Shown: piece after piece, positions 26,242 to 33,106 of the stretch
How the letters are laid out: each line of letters begins with the position of its first letter
Numbering within the stretch: position 1 is the first letter of the stretch
NCBI GenBank assembly: GCA_002288455.1
Contig: NEUS01000019.1
Coordinates: forward strand, 1-42,976
Source: Opitutia bacterium Tous-C1TDCM
Lineage (GTDB): Bacteria; Verrucomicrobiota; Verrucomicrobiia; Opitutales; Opitutaceae
Reading direction: 5' to 3'
Length of the DNA stretch: 42,976 bases
Notes under the pieces: generated by a model
What the model saw: only the letters and a program-made list of their open reading frames with translations
Told to the model about the DNA's origin: nothing
Database searches by the model: none
Made by a program: the position numbers and the translations under genes

Positions 26242-26466
26242 ATGAAATTCATCTTCCTCGCCGGCGGTGCCGCCGGCTTCTTCCTCTCGGCCGCCGCCAG
26301 TTTCTGGGCCGGCCATGAACCCGACCGGATTCTCCTCGACGGAGCCGTCGGCTGTCTCGCGGGAGCTCTGCTCTTCCGCTGGTTCTGGACCGTGCTCGTG
26401 CACGGGATCCGGGAAACAATTGTCGCTCGCAATGCCGCCGCCTCCGCGGCGGCCAAGTCTAAGTAA
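26242..26466 (+). CDS. Small two-helix membrane protein, function unknown
   Basis: A 74 aa protein with two hydrophobic segments (~3-22 and ~30-50) and a basic, Ala-rich C-terminus (ETIVARNAAASAAAKSK). It lies 6 bases after flhF and 18 before fliA, the slot where many flagellar operons carry flhG. It is not related to FlhG. Codon use and tight spacing support a real gene. I do not recognise the family; a role in anchoring or placing the flagellum is only suggested by position. Confidence 0.7.
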   Translation: MKFIFLAGGAAGFFLSAAASFWAGHEPDRILLDGAVGCLAGALLFRWFWTVLVHGIRETIVARNAAASAAAKSK

Positions 26467-26484
26467 CCTGTCCGTTATCGTTCC

Positions 26485-27279
26485 ATGAATACCGCCACCG
26501 CAACTGTCCCTGGCATGGATGCAACTCCCGCCGCCGCTTGGCGGGCGTATCAGGGCGTTTCGCCGGCCGCCGTCGATGAAAAGGATTTGATCGAACGGTA
26601 TCTGCCCCTCGTCCGCAATGTCGTGGACCGCATCAAGCTCAACGTCCCCGCCCATGTCGACGCGGACGATCTCTACAGCGTCGGGATCACCGGCCTCATC
26701 GCCGCGGTCCGCAAATTCGACCCCAACCAGGGGAGCACGTTTGCCAGCTACGCCGCCATGCGCATCCGCGGCGCCATCCTCGACGAACTCCGTCGCATGG
26801 ACTGGTGCCCGCGCCGCGCCCGCGCCCGCTCCCGCAAGCTCAAGAGCGCCATCAACGACGTCGAACAGAAGGTCGGCCGCGCCGCCACCGACGCCGAAGT
26901 CCGCGCCGCCCTCGGCCTCAACGAGACCGAATACGCCAAGTGGGTCGAGGAGGCCAAACCCGTCACCTTCATCGCGATCGACCAGACCGCCGACGGCGAG
27001 GAAGGGGAGGGCGGTTCCCTCCATGAACTCCTGGCCGACGAATCCGACAAAACCGGCCGCGACAACCTCGAAAAGGCCGAACTCCTGCAACTTCTCACTC
27101 AACGAATCGCCGAGTTGCCCGATATACCGAAGAAGATCCTCGCCATGTACTATTTCGAAAACATGCGCCTGGCCGAAATCGCCGCCGTTTTCGGCCTGAC
27201 GGAGTCCCGCATCTGCCAAATCCACGCCCAGACCATCATCGGTCTGCGGGCCTGGCTGCAGCGCGTCCGCGAGAAATAA
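26485..27279 (+). CDS. fliA: Flagellar sigma factor FliA (sigma-28)
   Basis: A 264 aa group 3 sigma factor. Region 2 reads DLIERYLPLVRNVVDRIKLN then DDLYSVGITGLIAAVRKFDP and TFASYAAMRIRGAILDELRR; region 4 has LAMYYFENMRLAEIAAVFGL with TESRICQIHAQTIIGLR. RMDWCPRRARARSRKLK follows region 2, as in FliA. It would transcribe late genes (filament, chemotaxis). No flgM anti-sigma gene is seen in the window. ATG 26485 adds a ~20-residue leader before the conserved part. Confidence 0.95.
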   Translation: MNTATATVPGMDATPAAAWRAYQGVSPAAVDEKDLIERYLPLVRNVVDRIKLNVPAHVDADDLYSVGITGLIAAVRKFDPNQGSTFASYAAMRIRGAILDELRRMDWCPRRARARSRKLKSAINDVEQKVGRAATDAEVRAALGLNETEYAKWVEEAKPVTFIAIDQTADGEEGEGGSLHELLADESDKTGRDNLEKAELLQLLTQRIAELPDIPKKILAMYYFENMRLAEIAAVFGLTESRICQIHAQTIIGLRAWLQRVREK

Positions 27280-27399
27280 TCCCTTCATGATCCCGATTCC
27301 GACCGCCTCCGCTTCGCCGCCTGCCTGCCCGCTCCCGGGCCGGCTCGGTTCCCTGCGGAGGTTCGCGGCCGGTGCGGTTCGGCAGGAGCGGTTGCCGCT

Positions 27400-28263
27400 A
27401 TGCTGATTCTCATCGGTGCGGCCATCGTCATGGCCTCCACGCTCGGCGGTTTCATGATCGCCGGAGGCAACCCGATGGTGCTCCTGCACGTGTCGGAATT
27501 CGTCGTCATTCTCGGCGTCGCCGCCGGCGTGCTCGTCATCGCCAGCCCCGCGCACGTGATGAAGGAGATAATCCACAAGACGCAGGTCGCCATCGCCGGA
27601 AAATCCGCGGGCGCGAAGGAGTTTTCCGATCTGCTCAAGCTGCTCTACGAGATCTTCATGATCGGCCGGCGCAACGGCCTCATCGCCCTCGAGGAACACG
27701 TGATGGACCCGAAGAAGAGTTCGGTTTTCCAACGCTATCCCTCGGTGCTCAACCACCACGAGCGGCTCGAATTTCTGTGCAACGGCCTCAAGCCCGTCAT
27801 CGACGGCAAGATCAAGCCCGACCAACTCGAGGATCTCATGAACGCCGAGCTCGAGGCCAAAGCCACCGAGGCCGAACACCCGGTGCACATTCTGCATCTC
27901 GTCGGCGATTCGCTCCCCGGCATCGGCATCGTCGCGGCCGTGCTCGGCATCATCAACACGATGTCCGCCATCTCCGAAGGCCCCGAAAAGGTCGGCGAAA
28001 AAGTCGCGGCCGCCCTCACCGGCACGCTCCTCGGCATCTTCGTCGCCTACGGTTTCGTCAACCCGCTCGCCAATCGCGTGCAATTCAACAACGCCTCCGA
28101 CGAACAGTTTCTCAAATGCATCAAGGCGGCCGTCGCCGGATTTGCCAAAGGCCTCGCCCCGCTCACCGCGGTCGAAGTCGCGCGCCGTTCCCTGGACAGC
28201 AGCGTCCAGCCCGGCAGCGCCGCCCTCGAGACCGAGTTGAAATCGCTCGGGCCCGCCAAGTGA
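27400..28263 (+). CDS. motA: Flagellar stator protein MotA
   Basis: A 287 aa inner-membrane stator subunit forming the ion channel with MotB. It has four membrane segments: two near the N-terminus (MLILIGAAIVMASTLGGFMI and VVILGVAAGVLVIASP) and two after the cytoplasmic loop, with the Pro-containing GDSLPGIGIVAAVLGIINTM and AALTGTLLGIFVAYGFVNPL. The cytoplasmic loop carries the charged residues expected to contact FliG. It follows fliA after a 120-base gap that holds no gene. Confidence 0.96.
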   Translation: MLILIGAAIVMASTLGGFMIAGGNPMVLLHVSEFVVILGVAAGVLVIASPAHVMKEIIHKTQVAIAGKSAGAKEFSDLLKLLYEIFMIGRRNGLIALEEHVMDPKKSSVFQRYPSVLNHHERLEFLCNGLKPVIDGKIKPDQLEDLMNAELEAKATEAEHPVHILHLVGDSLPGIGIVAAVLGIINTMSAISEGPEKVGEKVAAALTGTLLGIFVAYGFVNPLANRVQFNNASDEQFLKCIKAAVAGFAKGLAPLTAVEVARRSLDSSVQPGSAALETELKSLGPAK

Positions 28264-28286
28264 GGCGCGCGTTCTCCGCCTGCCTT

Positions 28287-28302
28287 CCGCCCGCCCGGGC
28301 GG
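28287..28302 (+). terminator. Small hairpin between motA and motB
   Basis: CCGCCC (28287-28292) and GGCGG-containing GGGCGG (28297-28302) form a 6-bp stem with a 4-base loop; a TTTT lies about 10 bases further. This is weak as a terminator and may only attenuate or stabilise the mRNA in the 82-base gap. Confidence 0.25.
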
Positions 28303-28345
28303 ACGGCGCGATTTTCCAATCCTAAATCCTCGACCCTAACCACAC

Positions 28346-29185
28346 ATGTCAGGCGGTGCATGGAAGGTAGCTTACGCGGACTTTGTGACCGCGATGATGG
28401 CGCTGTTTATGGTGCTCTGGATTTCCGCGCAGGATAAGGAAATCCTCATCGCGACGTCCCAGTATTTCCAGAATCCGTTCCGGTCGCCGATGGACGCCAC
28501 CTCCGGCGTGCTGCCTTTCAACAGCAACAAGACGACGAACAGTTCCGGCAGCGGCCAGGGCCCGGAAAAAGAGCAGGATCGCAACAAGCAGATCCAGATG
28601 ACGTTTCTCAATTCCGTCGCCGCCGATTTCTACCGGCTCCTCCACCTCGACCAGAATCTCGAGGGCAAACCCATCGACATCCAGGTCACGACCGACGGCC
28701 TCCGCGTCACGCTCTTCGACCGCGCCAAACGTCCGCTCTTCAAGAACGATTCCACCGCGCTCACGGAGTGGGGGAACTTCGTCCTGCAGAACATGGCGTG
28801 GACCATCGATCGCCACCAGTTCACCGTCACGATCGACGGCCATGCCCGCGCCAGCGCGACACTGCAGGGTTCCCGCAAAGACTACTCCAGCTGGGAACTC
28901 TCCTCCGACCGCGCCAACACCGCCCGCCGCCTGCTGGTGTACTACGCCGTGCCGCCGCAGCTCATCGAACGCGTGACCGGCTACGCCGACACCAAACCGC
29001 TGCCCGGCGAACCGGCCGACGCGGAGGTCAACCAGCGCGTCACTCTCAATCTCACCCTCACGCCGAAGAGCCGGCCCAAAGAAAACAAGCTCGTCGACAA
29101 ACCGGCCGGATCCGGCCCGCCTGCGTCGACCGAGCCAAGCCCCGCGTCACCCGCCGCGCCCGCGCTTCCCGCCCCGCACCCATGA
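28346..29185 (+). CDS. motB: Flagellar stator protein MotB
   Basis: A 279 aa stator subunit that anchors to peptidoglycan. WKVAYADFVTAMMALFMVLW (6-25) contains the ion-carrying Asp12, equivalent to Asp32 of E. coli. The cytoplasmic tail before it is only about 9 residues, and an in-frame stop just upstream rules out a longer protein. The periplasmic OmpA-like domain keeps ELSSDRANTARRLLVYYAVP and VTGYADTKPL, but its usual DGHTD is DGHAR. A Pro/Ala-rich tail ends the protein. Last bases overlap the next gene (ATGA). Confidence 0.93.
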   Translation: MSGGAWKVAYADFVTAMMALFMVLWISAQDKEILIATSQYFQNPFRSPMDATSGVLPFNSNKTTNSSGSGQGPEKEQDRNKQIQMTFLNSVAADFYRLLHLDQNLEGKPIDIQVTTDGLRVTLFDRAKRPLFKNDSTALTEWGNFVLQNMAWTIDRHQFTVTIDGHARASATLQGSRKDYSSWELSSDRANTARRLLVYYAVPPQLIERVTGYADTKPLPGEPADAEVNQRVTLNLTLTPKSRPKENKLVDKPAGSGPPASTEPSPASPAAPALPAPHP

Positions 29186-29427
29186 AGTCCTTTCTCCAAG
29201 GCAAAAAATCCCTCGCCCTCGAGGGCCTGCGTTTGCCGCCCGGAGCCGCACCCGCCCTTTCGCCGCGCTGCGATTCGTCCCGCCATCCCGGCGGCGTCGC
29301 CACGCCCGGCGGCTCCAGCGCCCATGTCGAAGTGGTGAAGGAGGGCGACAAGATCGTCCGCCTCATCGTCAACTGCGTCTGCGGCGAACGCGTCGAGATC
29401 GATTGCCTGTATCCGGCCGGCCGCTGA
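29182..29427 (+). CDS. Small cysteine-containing protein after motB, function unknown
   Basis: An 81 aa protein, translationally coupled to motB by an ATGA overlap. The N-half is basic and Pro/Ala-rich (MKSFLQGKKSLALEGLRLPP). The C-half is compact, with a CVCGERVEIDC motif preceded by HVEVVKEGDKIVRLIVN, suggesting a small beta-rich, possibly metal-binding fold. No signal peptide is seen. I do not recognise the family. Context suggests a motor or flagellar accessory role. Confidence 0.65.
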   Translation: MKSFLQGKKSLALEGLRLPPGAAPALSPRCDSSRHPGGVATPGGSSAHVEVVKEGDKIVRLIVNCVCGERVEIDCLYPAGR

Positions 29428-29660
29428 GCGGCTCCCGAAGCCGGCGTTTGCGGTTGCAAGTCGGGAATTGGGCAGTCGGTCCGTCGCGGCCCGGAAACAT
29501 CGCCGCCGGACGCAGCGTGAGGCCCGGTATTGGACTTTGGGAAACAGACTCTTCCGGCCACGGGTTTCACGGCATCTCACGAACAACAAATGCCTCATCC
29601 GTGCCCATCCGTGAAATCTGTGGTTAGGGTCTGAAAGCTTGGGCCGATTGGTCTGATCAT
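29428..29660. other. Intergenic stretch, no gene seen
   Basis: There is no convincing reading frame between the 81 aa gene and the heptad-arm repeat at 29661. Near its end (29596-29625) are three degenerate 10-base units, CATCCGTGCC, CATCCGTGAA and ATCTGTGGTT. Composition is less G+C-rich than the surrounding genes. Confidence 0.5.
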
Positions 29661-29799
29661 GCCGTTGAGAGTTCGAAGTTGAGGGTCGAGAGATCGATCC
29701 GCCGAGCCACGGAAAACGTAGCCGAAGCCAACAACCTGACGAACCGAACGGGTTTGCTCTCAACTCTCAGCCAAGCTCTCTCAACCGCATGAGTTCGGC
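29661..29799 (-). repeat. Heptad-armed inverted repeat element, copy 1
   Basis: The left arm is built of 7-base units (GTTGAGA, GTTCGAA, GTTGAGG, GTCGAGA, GATCGAT; 29664-29698). A ~58-base centre follows, then a right arm of units TCTCAAC, TCTCAGC, CAAGCTC, TCTCAAC (29758-29785) and the tail GCATGAGTTCGGC. A second copy in opposite orientation is at 42151-42288. The right arm is identical over 27 bases between the copies, and the centre is clearly similar. Unknown family; it could be a REP/MITE-like element or a structured RNA. Confidence 0.8.
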
Positions 29800-29902
29800 T
29801 GAGTTCCGGCTCAGCGGCATGGCCTTGCGCGGTCCCGCCCCGCCTGATCCAGGCCCCCGGCAAATCCTGCCGCGCCGACCGCCCCCGACCGGCCGGAGCT
29901 TC

Positions 29903-29934
29903 GGAAAAGTTTTCCCGAGAGTTTTGAGAAAACT
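29903..29934. promoter_or_regulatory. Two short palindromes upstream of the flgF promoter
   Basis: GGAAAAGTTTTCC (29903-29915) and AGTTTTGAGAAAACT (29920-29934) are adjacent palindromes 45-77 bases upstream of the flgF -24 element, in an unusually AT-rich patch. They are candidate activator-binding sites for the sigma-54 promoter. Confidence 0.35.
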
Positions 29935-29978
29935 TTAAAACGCTGAAGCCTAGCGTCTTGAGGTGATGTCATACGGCC

Positions 29979-29994
29979 CGGCACGCCGTTGGCT
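29979..29994 (+). promoter_or_regulatory. Sigma-54 promoter of the flgF operon
   Basis: CGGCACG-CCGT-TGGCT keeps GG (29980-29981) and GC (29992-29993) at 10-base spacing, with two departures from consensus. The predicted start near 30005 lies 4 bases before the flgF ATG (30009). Confidence 0.7.
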
Positions 29995-30008
29995 TAAGGG
30001 ACCTGCCC

Positions 30009-30758
30009 ATGAATATCGGTCTCTACCAAAGTGCAGCCGCGCTCTCCGCGCTGGAGCGTTGGCAGGACACTGTCTCCCAGAACATCACGTCGAGCCAGAC
30101 GACGGGCTACCGGAAGCGCACGATCAATTTCTCCACCCAGGCCGCCGGCGAGATCCACACCGATCCCCGCGCCCGCGTCGGCAACGATGCCGCCGTGCCG
30201 ATGCTTTTCCCGAAGACCAATCTCGGCATCAACTTCGTCACCGGCGAAACCCAGCCGACGCGCCGCGAGATGGACGCCGCGATCCAGGGCGAAGGCTTCT
30301 TCGAGATCCAGATGGAAGACGGCGCCATGGCCTACACCCGCAGCGGCGAATTCCGCATGCGCCCGGACCGCACGCTCGTCACGTCCACCGGCCACGAGGT
30401 CATGAGCACCGCCGGCGCCCCGATCGTCCTCCTGCCCGGCGGCGGCAATTTCACGATCAATCAGGACGGCTCCATTTTCCAAGGGGCCACCCCGCTCGGC
30501 AAATTGTCGGTGAAGAGCTTCGAGAATCCCGGCCAGCTCGTCCCGATCGCCGGCGGCTTCTTCACCGCCCCCGCGGGCGTCGAGCCCCAGGCCGTCGACG
30601 AACCCGAGCTGCTCCAGGGCTACCTCGAAGGCAGCAACGTCACGCCGCTCCGCGAGATGGTCGACCTCGTCCTCATCTCCCGCGCCTACGAGGCCAACCA
30701 GAAGATCATCAACACGGTCGACCAGCAGATGCAGAAGACCCTCGAAGCCCTCGGCTGA
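30009..30758 (+). CDS. flgF: Flagellar basal-body rod protein FlgF
   Basis: A 249 aa rod protein. The N-terminus MNIGLYQSAAALSALERWQD with VSQNITSSQTTGYRK, the middle AAIQGEGFFEIQMEDGAMAY, and the C-terminus YLEGSNVTPLREMVDLVLIS are typical of the FlgF/FlgG family. The following gene is a better FlgG, so this one is assigned as FlgF. ATG 30009 is 4 bases from the predicted transcription start and has no Shine-Dalgarno. Confidence 0.88.
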   Translation: MNIGLYQSAAALSALERWQDTVSQNITSSQTTGYRKRTINFSTQAAGEIHTDPRARVGNDAAVPMLFPKTNLGINFVTGETQPTRREMDAAIQGEGFFEIQMEDGAMAYTRSGEFRMRPDRTLVTSTGHEVMSTAGAPIVLLPGGGNFTINQDGSIFQGATPLGKLSVKSFENPGQLVPIAGGFFTAPAGVEPQAVDEPELLQGYLEGSNVTPLREMVDLVLISRAYEANQKIINTVDQQMQKTLEALG

Positions 30759-30888
30759 TGTCCACCTTCCCCATGTTTTCCCCTGACAGAGTACCGCAAT
30801 CACGACTGACCGGCCGCGCCCGCTTTGGAGGCGGGCCGGCCCCTGTCGCGGCGGTCTCCGCTTTTCAACCCGCCCGACTCCCCGCCGT

Positions 30889-31671
30889 ATGAACCTTTCC
30901 CTTTACTCGGCCGCCACCGGCATGGAGGCGCAGCAGCTCAACCTTAACACGATCGCGAACAACCTCGCGAACGTGAACACCCCCGGCTTCAAGCGCAGCA
31001 AGATCGAGTTCCAGGATCTGCTCTACCAGAAGCCCCGCGCGGCCGGCGCCGATGCCGGCGGCGGCAATCTCGTCCCCACCGGCGTCGAAGTCGGCAACGG
31101 CTCCCGCGTCGCCGCCACCGCCAAAGTCTTCACCCAGGGCCAACTCACCAACACCGGCGAGAAACTCGATATCGCGATCCAGGGCGACGGCTTCTTCGAA
31201 GTGCAACGCCCCGACGGCACCATCGGTTTCACCCGCGCCGGTTCCTTCAAGCTCAACGCCCAGGGCCAGGTCGTGACCATCGACGGCATGCCCGTCCTCA
31301 GCGGCTTCCAGCCGATTCCGCCCGGCGCCACCTCGGTCGCGCTTTCCGAAGACGGCCAGGTCACCGTCCAAAGCGCCACCGGCAACCAGACCTTCTCGAT
31401 CACGCTCGCGCGCTTCGCCAACCCGGCCGGCCTCCGCAGCCTCGGCGGCAATCTCTACGAAGAGACCGCCGCCAGCGGCACCTCCGAAGTCGGCAAGCCC
31501 GGCGAACAGGGTTTCGGCCGCACCATCCAAGGCTACATCGAGGCCTCCAACGTGAACATCGTCGAGGAGATGGTTAACCTCATCGTCGCCCAGCGCGCCT
31601 ACGAGATCAATTCCAAGTCCATCCAGACTTCGGACGAGATGCTCCAGAACGTCGCCAACATGAAGCGCTGA
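30889..31671 (+). CDS. flgG: Flagellar distal rod protein FlgG
   Basis: A 260 aa distal rod subunit. MNLSLYSAATGMEAQQLNLN, NTIANNLANVNTPGFKRSKI and EFQDLLYQKPR at the N-terminus, LDIAIQGDGFFEVQRPDG in the middle and IEASNVNIVEEMVNLIVAQR near the end are near-consensus FlgG. Its length equals the usual 260 aa. A 130-base spacer separates it from flgF. The stop overlaps the flgA start by one base (TGATG). Confidence 0.96.
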   Translation: MNLSLYSAATGMEAQQLNLNTIANNLANVNTPGFKRSKIEFQDLLYQKPRAAGADAGGGNLVPTGVEVGNGSRVAATAKVFTQGQLTNTGEKLDIAIQGDGFFEVQRPDGTIGFTRAGSFKLNAQGQVVTIDGMPVLSGFQPIPPGATSVALSEDGQVTVQSATGNQTFSITLARFANPAGLRSLGGNLYEETAASGTSEVGKPGEQGFGRTIQGYIEASNVNIVEEMVNLIVAQRAYEINSKSIQTSDEMLQNVANMKR

Positions 31672-32411
31672 TGAAAACCCCGCGCCTCCTTTTCCTTCGC
31701 CTCGCGCTGGCCCTGCTGGCCGCCGCTCCCGCCGCCGCGGCCCCGGTTGCCTCCGAGCAACTCGATCCGGCCGCGGGCGCCGTGCCCTTCACCCGCGACC
31801 AACTCGTCGCCGCCCTCACGCGCAAGCTCGCCGAACAATTCACCCTCGACGGCGATCTTCAGCTCGAGCTCATCCGTCCCTGGGCCTCGCCGGCCCGCGT
31901 CGCGAAAAACTGGGACCTGCAGGTGCTCGAATTCCCCTCCGTCCCCGCCGCTTCGATGATGGTCCGCTGCCGGATCTTCGCCGACGCCGTCGCCATCGCC
32001 GAAGCCACCTTCGTCGTCCGCGCCCAACTGTGGCGCGACGCCTGGGTCTCCCGCCAGCCCCTCGTCGCCGGCACGACCTTCGACGCCGCGATGCTCGAAA
32101 CCCGCCGCGTCGATCTCTTCCGCGACCGCGATGTGCTCCCGGCCGCCGTCGGCGACCGCTCCTACATCTTCGCCCGCGCCGTCGCCGCCGGCCGCCTCAT
32201 GACGTGGCGCGACATCTCCCGCCGGCCCCTCGTCAAAAAGGGCGACCTCGTCGAGGTCTCCGCCGTCGACGGCCTGCTCGCCGTCACCATGAAAGCCCTC
32301 GCCATGGAAAATGGCGCCCAGGGCGACACCGTCACCGTCCGCAACCCCGAATCGCGCAAAGATTTCGCCGCGATGGTCATCGATGAAAACCGTGTTCAAG
32401 TCCGCTTTTGA
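31671..32411 (+). CDS. flgA: Flagellar P-ring assembly chaperone FlgA
   Basis: A 246 aa periplasmic chaperone for FlgI. A signal peptide (residues ~1-24, LFLRLALALLAAAPAAAA) precedes an N-terminal beta domain and a C-terminal SAF-type domain (RQPLVAGTTFDAAMLETRRV, then WRDISRRPLVKKGDLVEVSA and VTVRNPESRKDFAAMV). It lies between flgG and flgH, as is common in alphaproteobacterial-type arrangements. It overlaps flgH by 29 bases. Confidence 0.92.
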   Translation: MKTPRLLFLRLALALLAAAPAAAAPVASEQLDPAAGAVPFTRDQLVAALTRKLAEQFTLDGDLQLELIRPWASPARVAKNWDLQVLEFPSVPAASMMVRCRIFADAVAIAEATFVVRAQLWRDAWVSRQPLVAGTTFDAAMLETRRVDLFRDRDVLPAAVGDRSYIFARAVAAGRLMTWRDISRRPLVKKGDLVEVSAVDGLLAVTMKALAMENGAQGDTVTVRNPESRKDFAAMVIDENRVQVRF

Positions 32412-33057
32412 TTCCTCCCGGCGCGCCTCGCCGCGCATCGCCGCCTCGGTCTACGCGATCTTCTTCGCCGCCTTCGCCGCGCTCCTGTTGCTGGTCTCGA
32501 GCAGCCGCGCCGAATCCCTGTGGAACGCCGCCGGCGTGAGCGGCCGGAGCATGTTCGCCGACCGCAAGGCCGCCGGCCGCGGCGACATCCTGACCATCGT
32601 CGTCTCCGAATCCGCCGTCGCCCAGAGCTCCCAGAACAAGAAGTCGACCCGCGAGTCCACGCTCCAGGACGCGCTCACCAAGTTCATCTATCCCGGCCTC
32701 GGGACCCACAAGGGCCAGCTGCCCGGCATGGGCGCCACCGGCGCCACGTCGTATTCGGGCGGTGGAGACGTGAGCAACTCGCAGAGCCTCTCCGCCCGCG
32801 CCGCCGTCCTCGTCACCGACGTGCTGCCCAACGGCAACCTCGTCATCGAGGGCGTCCGCGTCGTCACGTTCTCCGGCGAAACCCAGTACGTCGTCCTCCG
32901 CGGCCTCGTCCGCCCCGACGACATCGCCCGCGACAACAGCGTCGTCTCCACCAACATCGCCGACGCCCGCGTCGAATTCTACGCCGAGGGCGCGCTCACC
33001 GACGCCCAGAAACGCGGCTGGCTCACCAAGGTTTACGAAAAACTGCGCCCCCTCTGA
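32383..33057 (+). CDS. flgH: Flagellar L-ring protein FlgH, without lipobox
   Basis: A 224 aa outer-membrane ring protein. Family motifs: SLWNAAGVSGRSMFADRKAA, RGDILTIVVSESAVAQSS, LVTDVLPNGNLVIEG and VRPDDIARDNSVVSTNIADA, ending GWLTKVYEKLRPL. The N-terminal signal (~20-45) ends SSSRAESLW and has no Cys, so a lipid anchor of the usual FlgH type is not possible; a signal peptidase I site is suggested. ATG 32383 lies within flgA; other in-frame starts further upstream would add only an Arg/Ser-rich leader. Confidence 0.93.
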   Translation: MKTVFKSAFDSSRRASPRIAASVYAIFFAAFAALLLLVSSSRAESLWNAAGVSGRSMFADRKAAGRGDILTIVVSESAVAQSSQNKKSTRESTLQDALTKFIYPGLGTHKGQLPGMGATGATSYSGGGDVSNSQSLSARAAVLVTDVLPNGNLVIEGVRVVTFSGETQYVVLRGLVRPDDIARDNSVVSTNIADARVEFYAEGALTDAQKRGWLTKVYEKLRPL

Positions 33058-33106
33058 ACGAATCCGGAATTCGGAAACCGGAGATCGGAATGGATTCCAC
33101 CAGAAC

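Noticed and set aside
27379..27396. CGGCAGG...TTGC before motA as a sigma-54 promoter
   Set aside because: GG and GC are 11 bases apart, not 10; sigma-54 promoters tolerate this spacing badly.
24256..28083. Leftward open frame of 1275 codons antisense to flhA-motA
   Set aside because: Fully explained as the antisense of flhA, flhF, fliA and motA; low-complexity composition and no family features.
29580..29800. Possible CRISPR array in the motB-flgF gap
   Set aside because: The repeats are 7- or 10-base units without spacers of constant length, and no cas genes are near.
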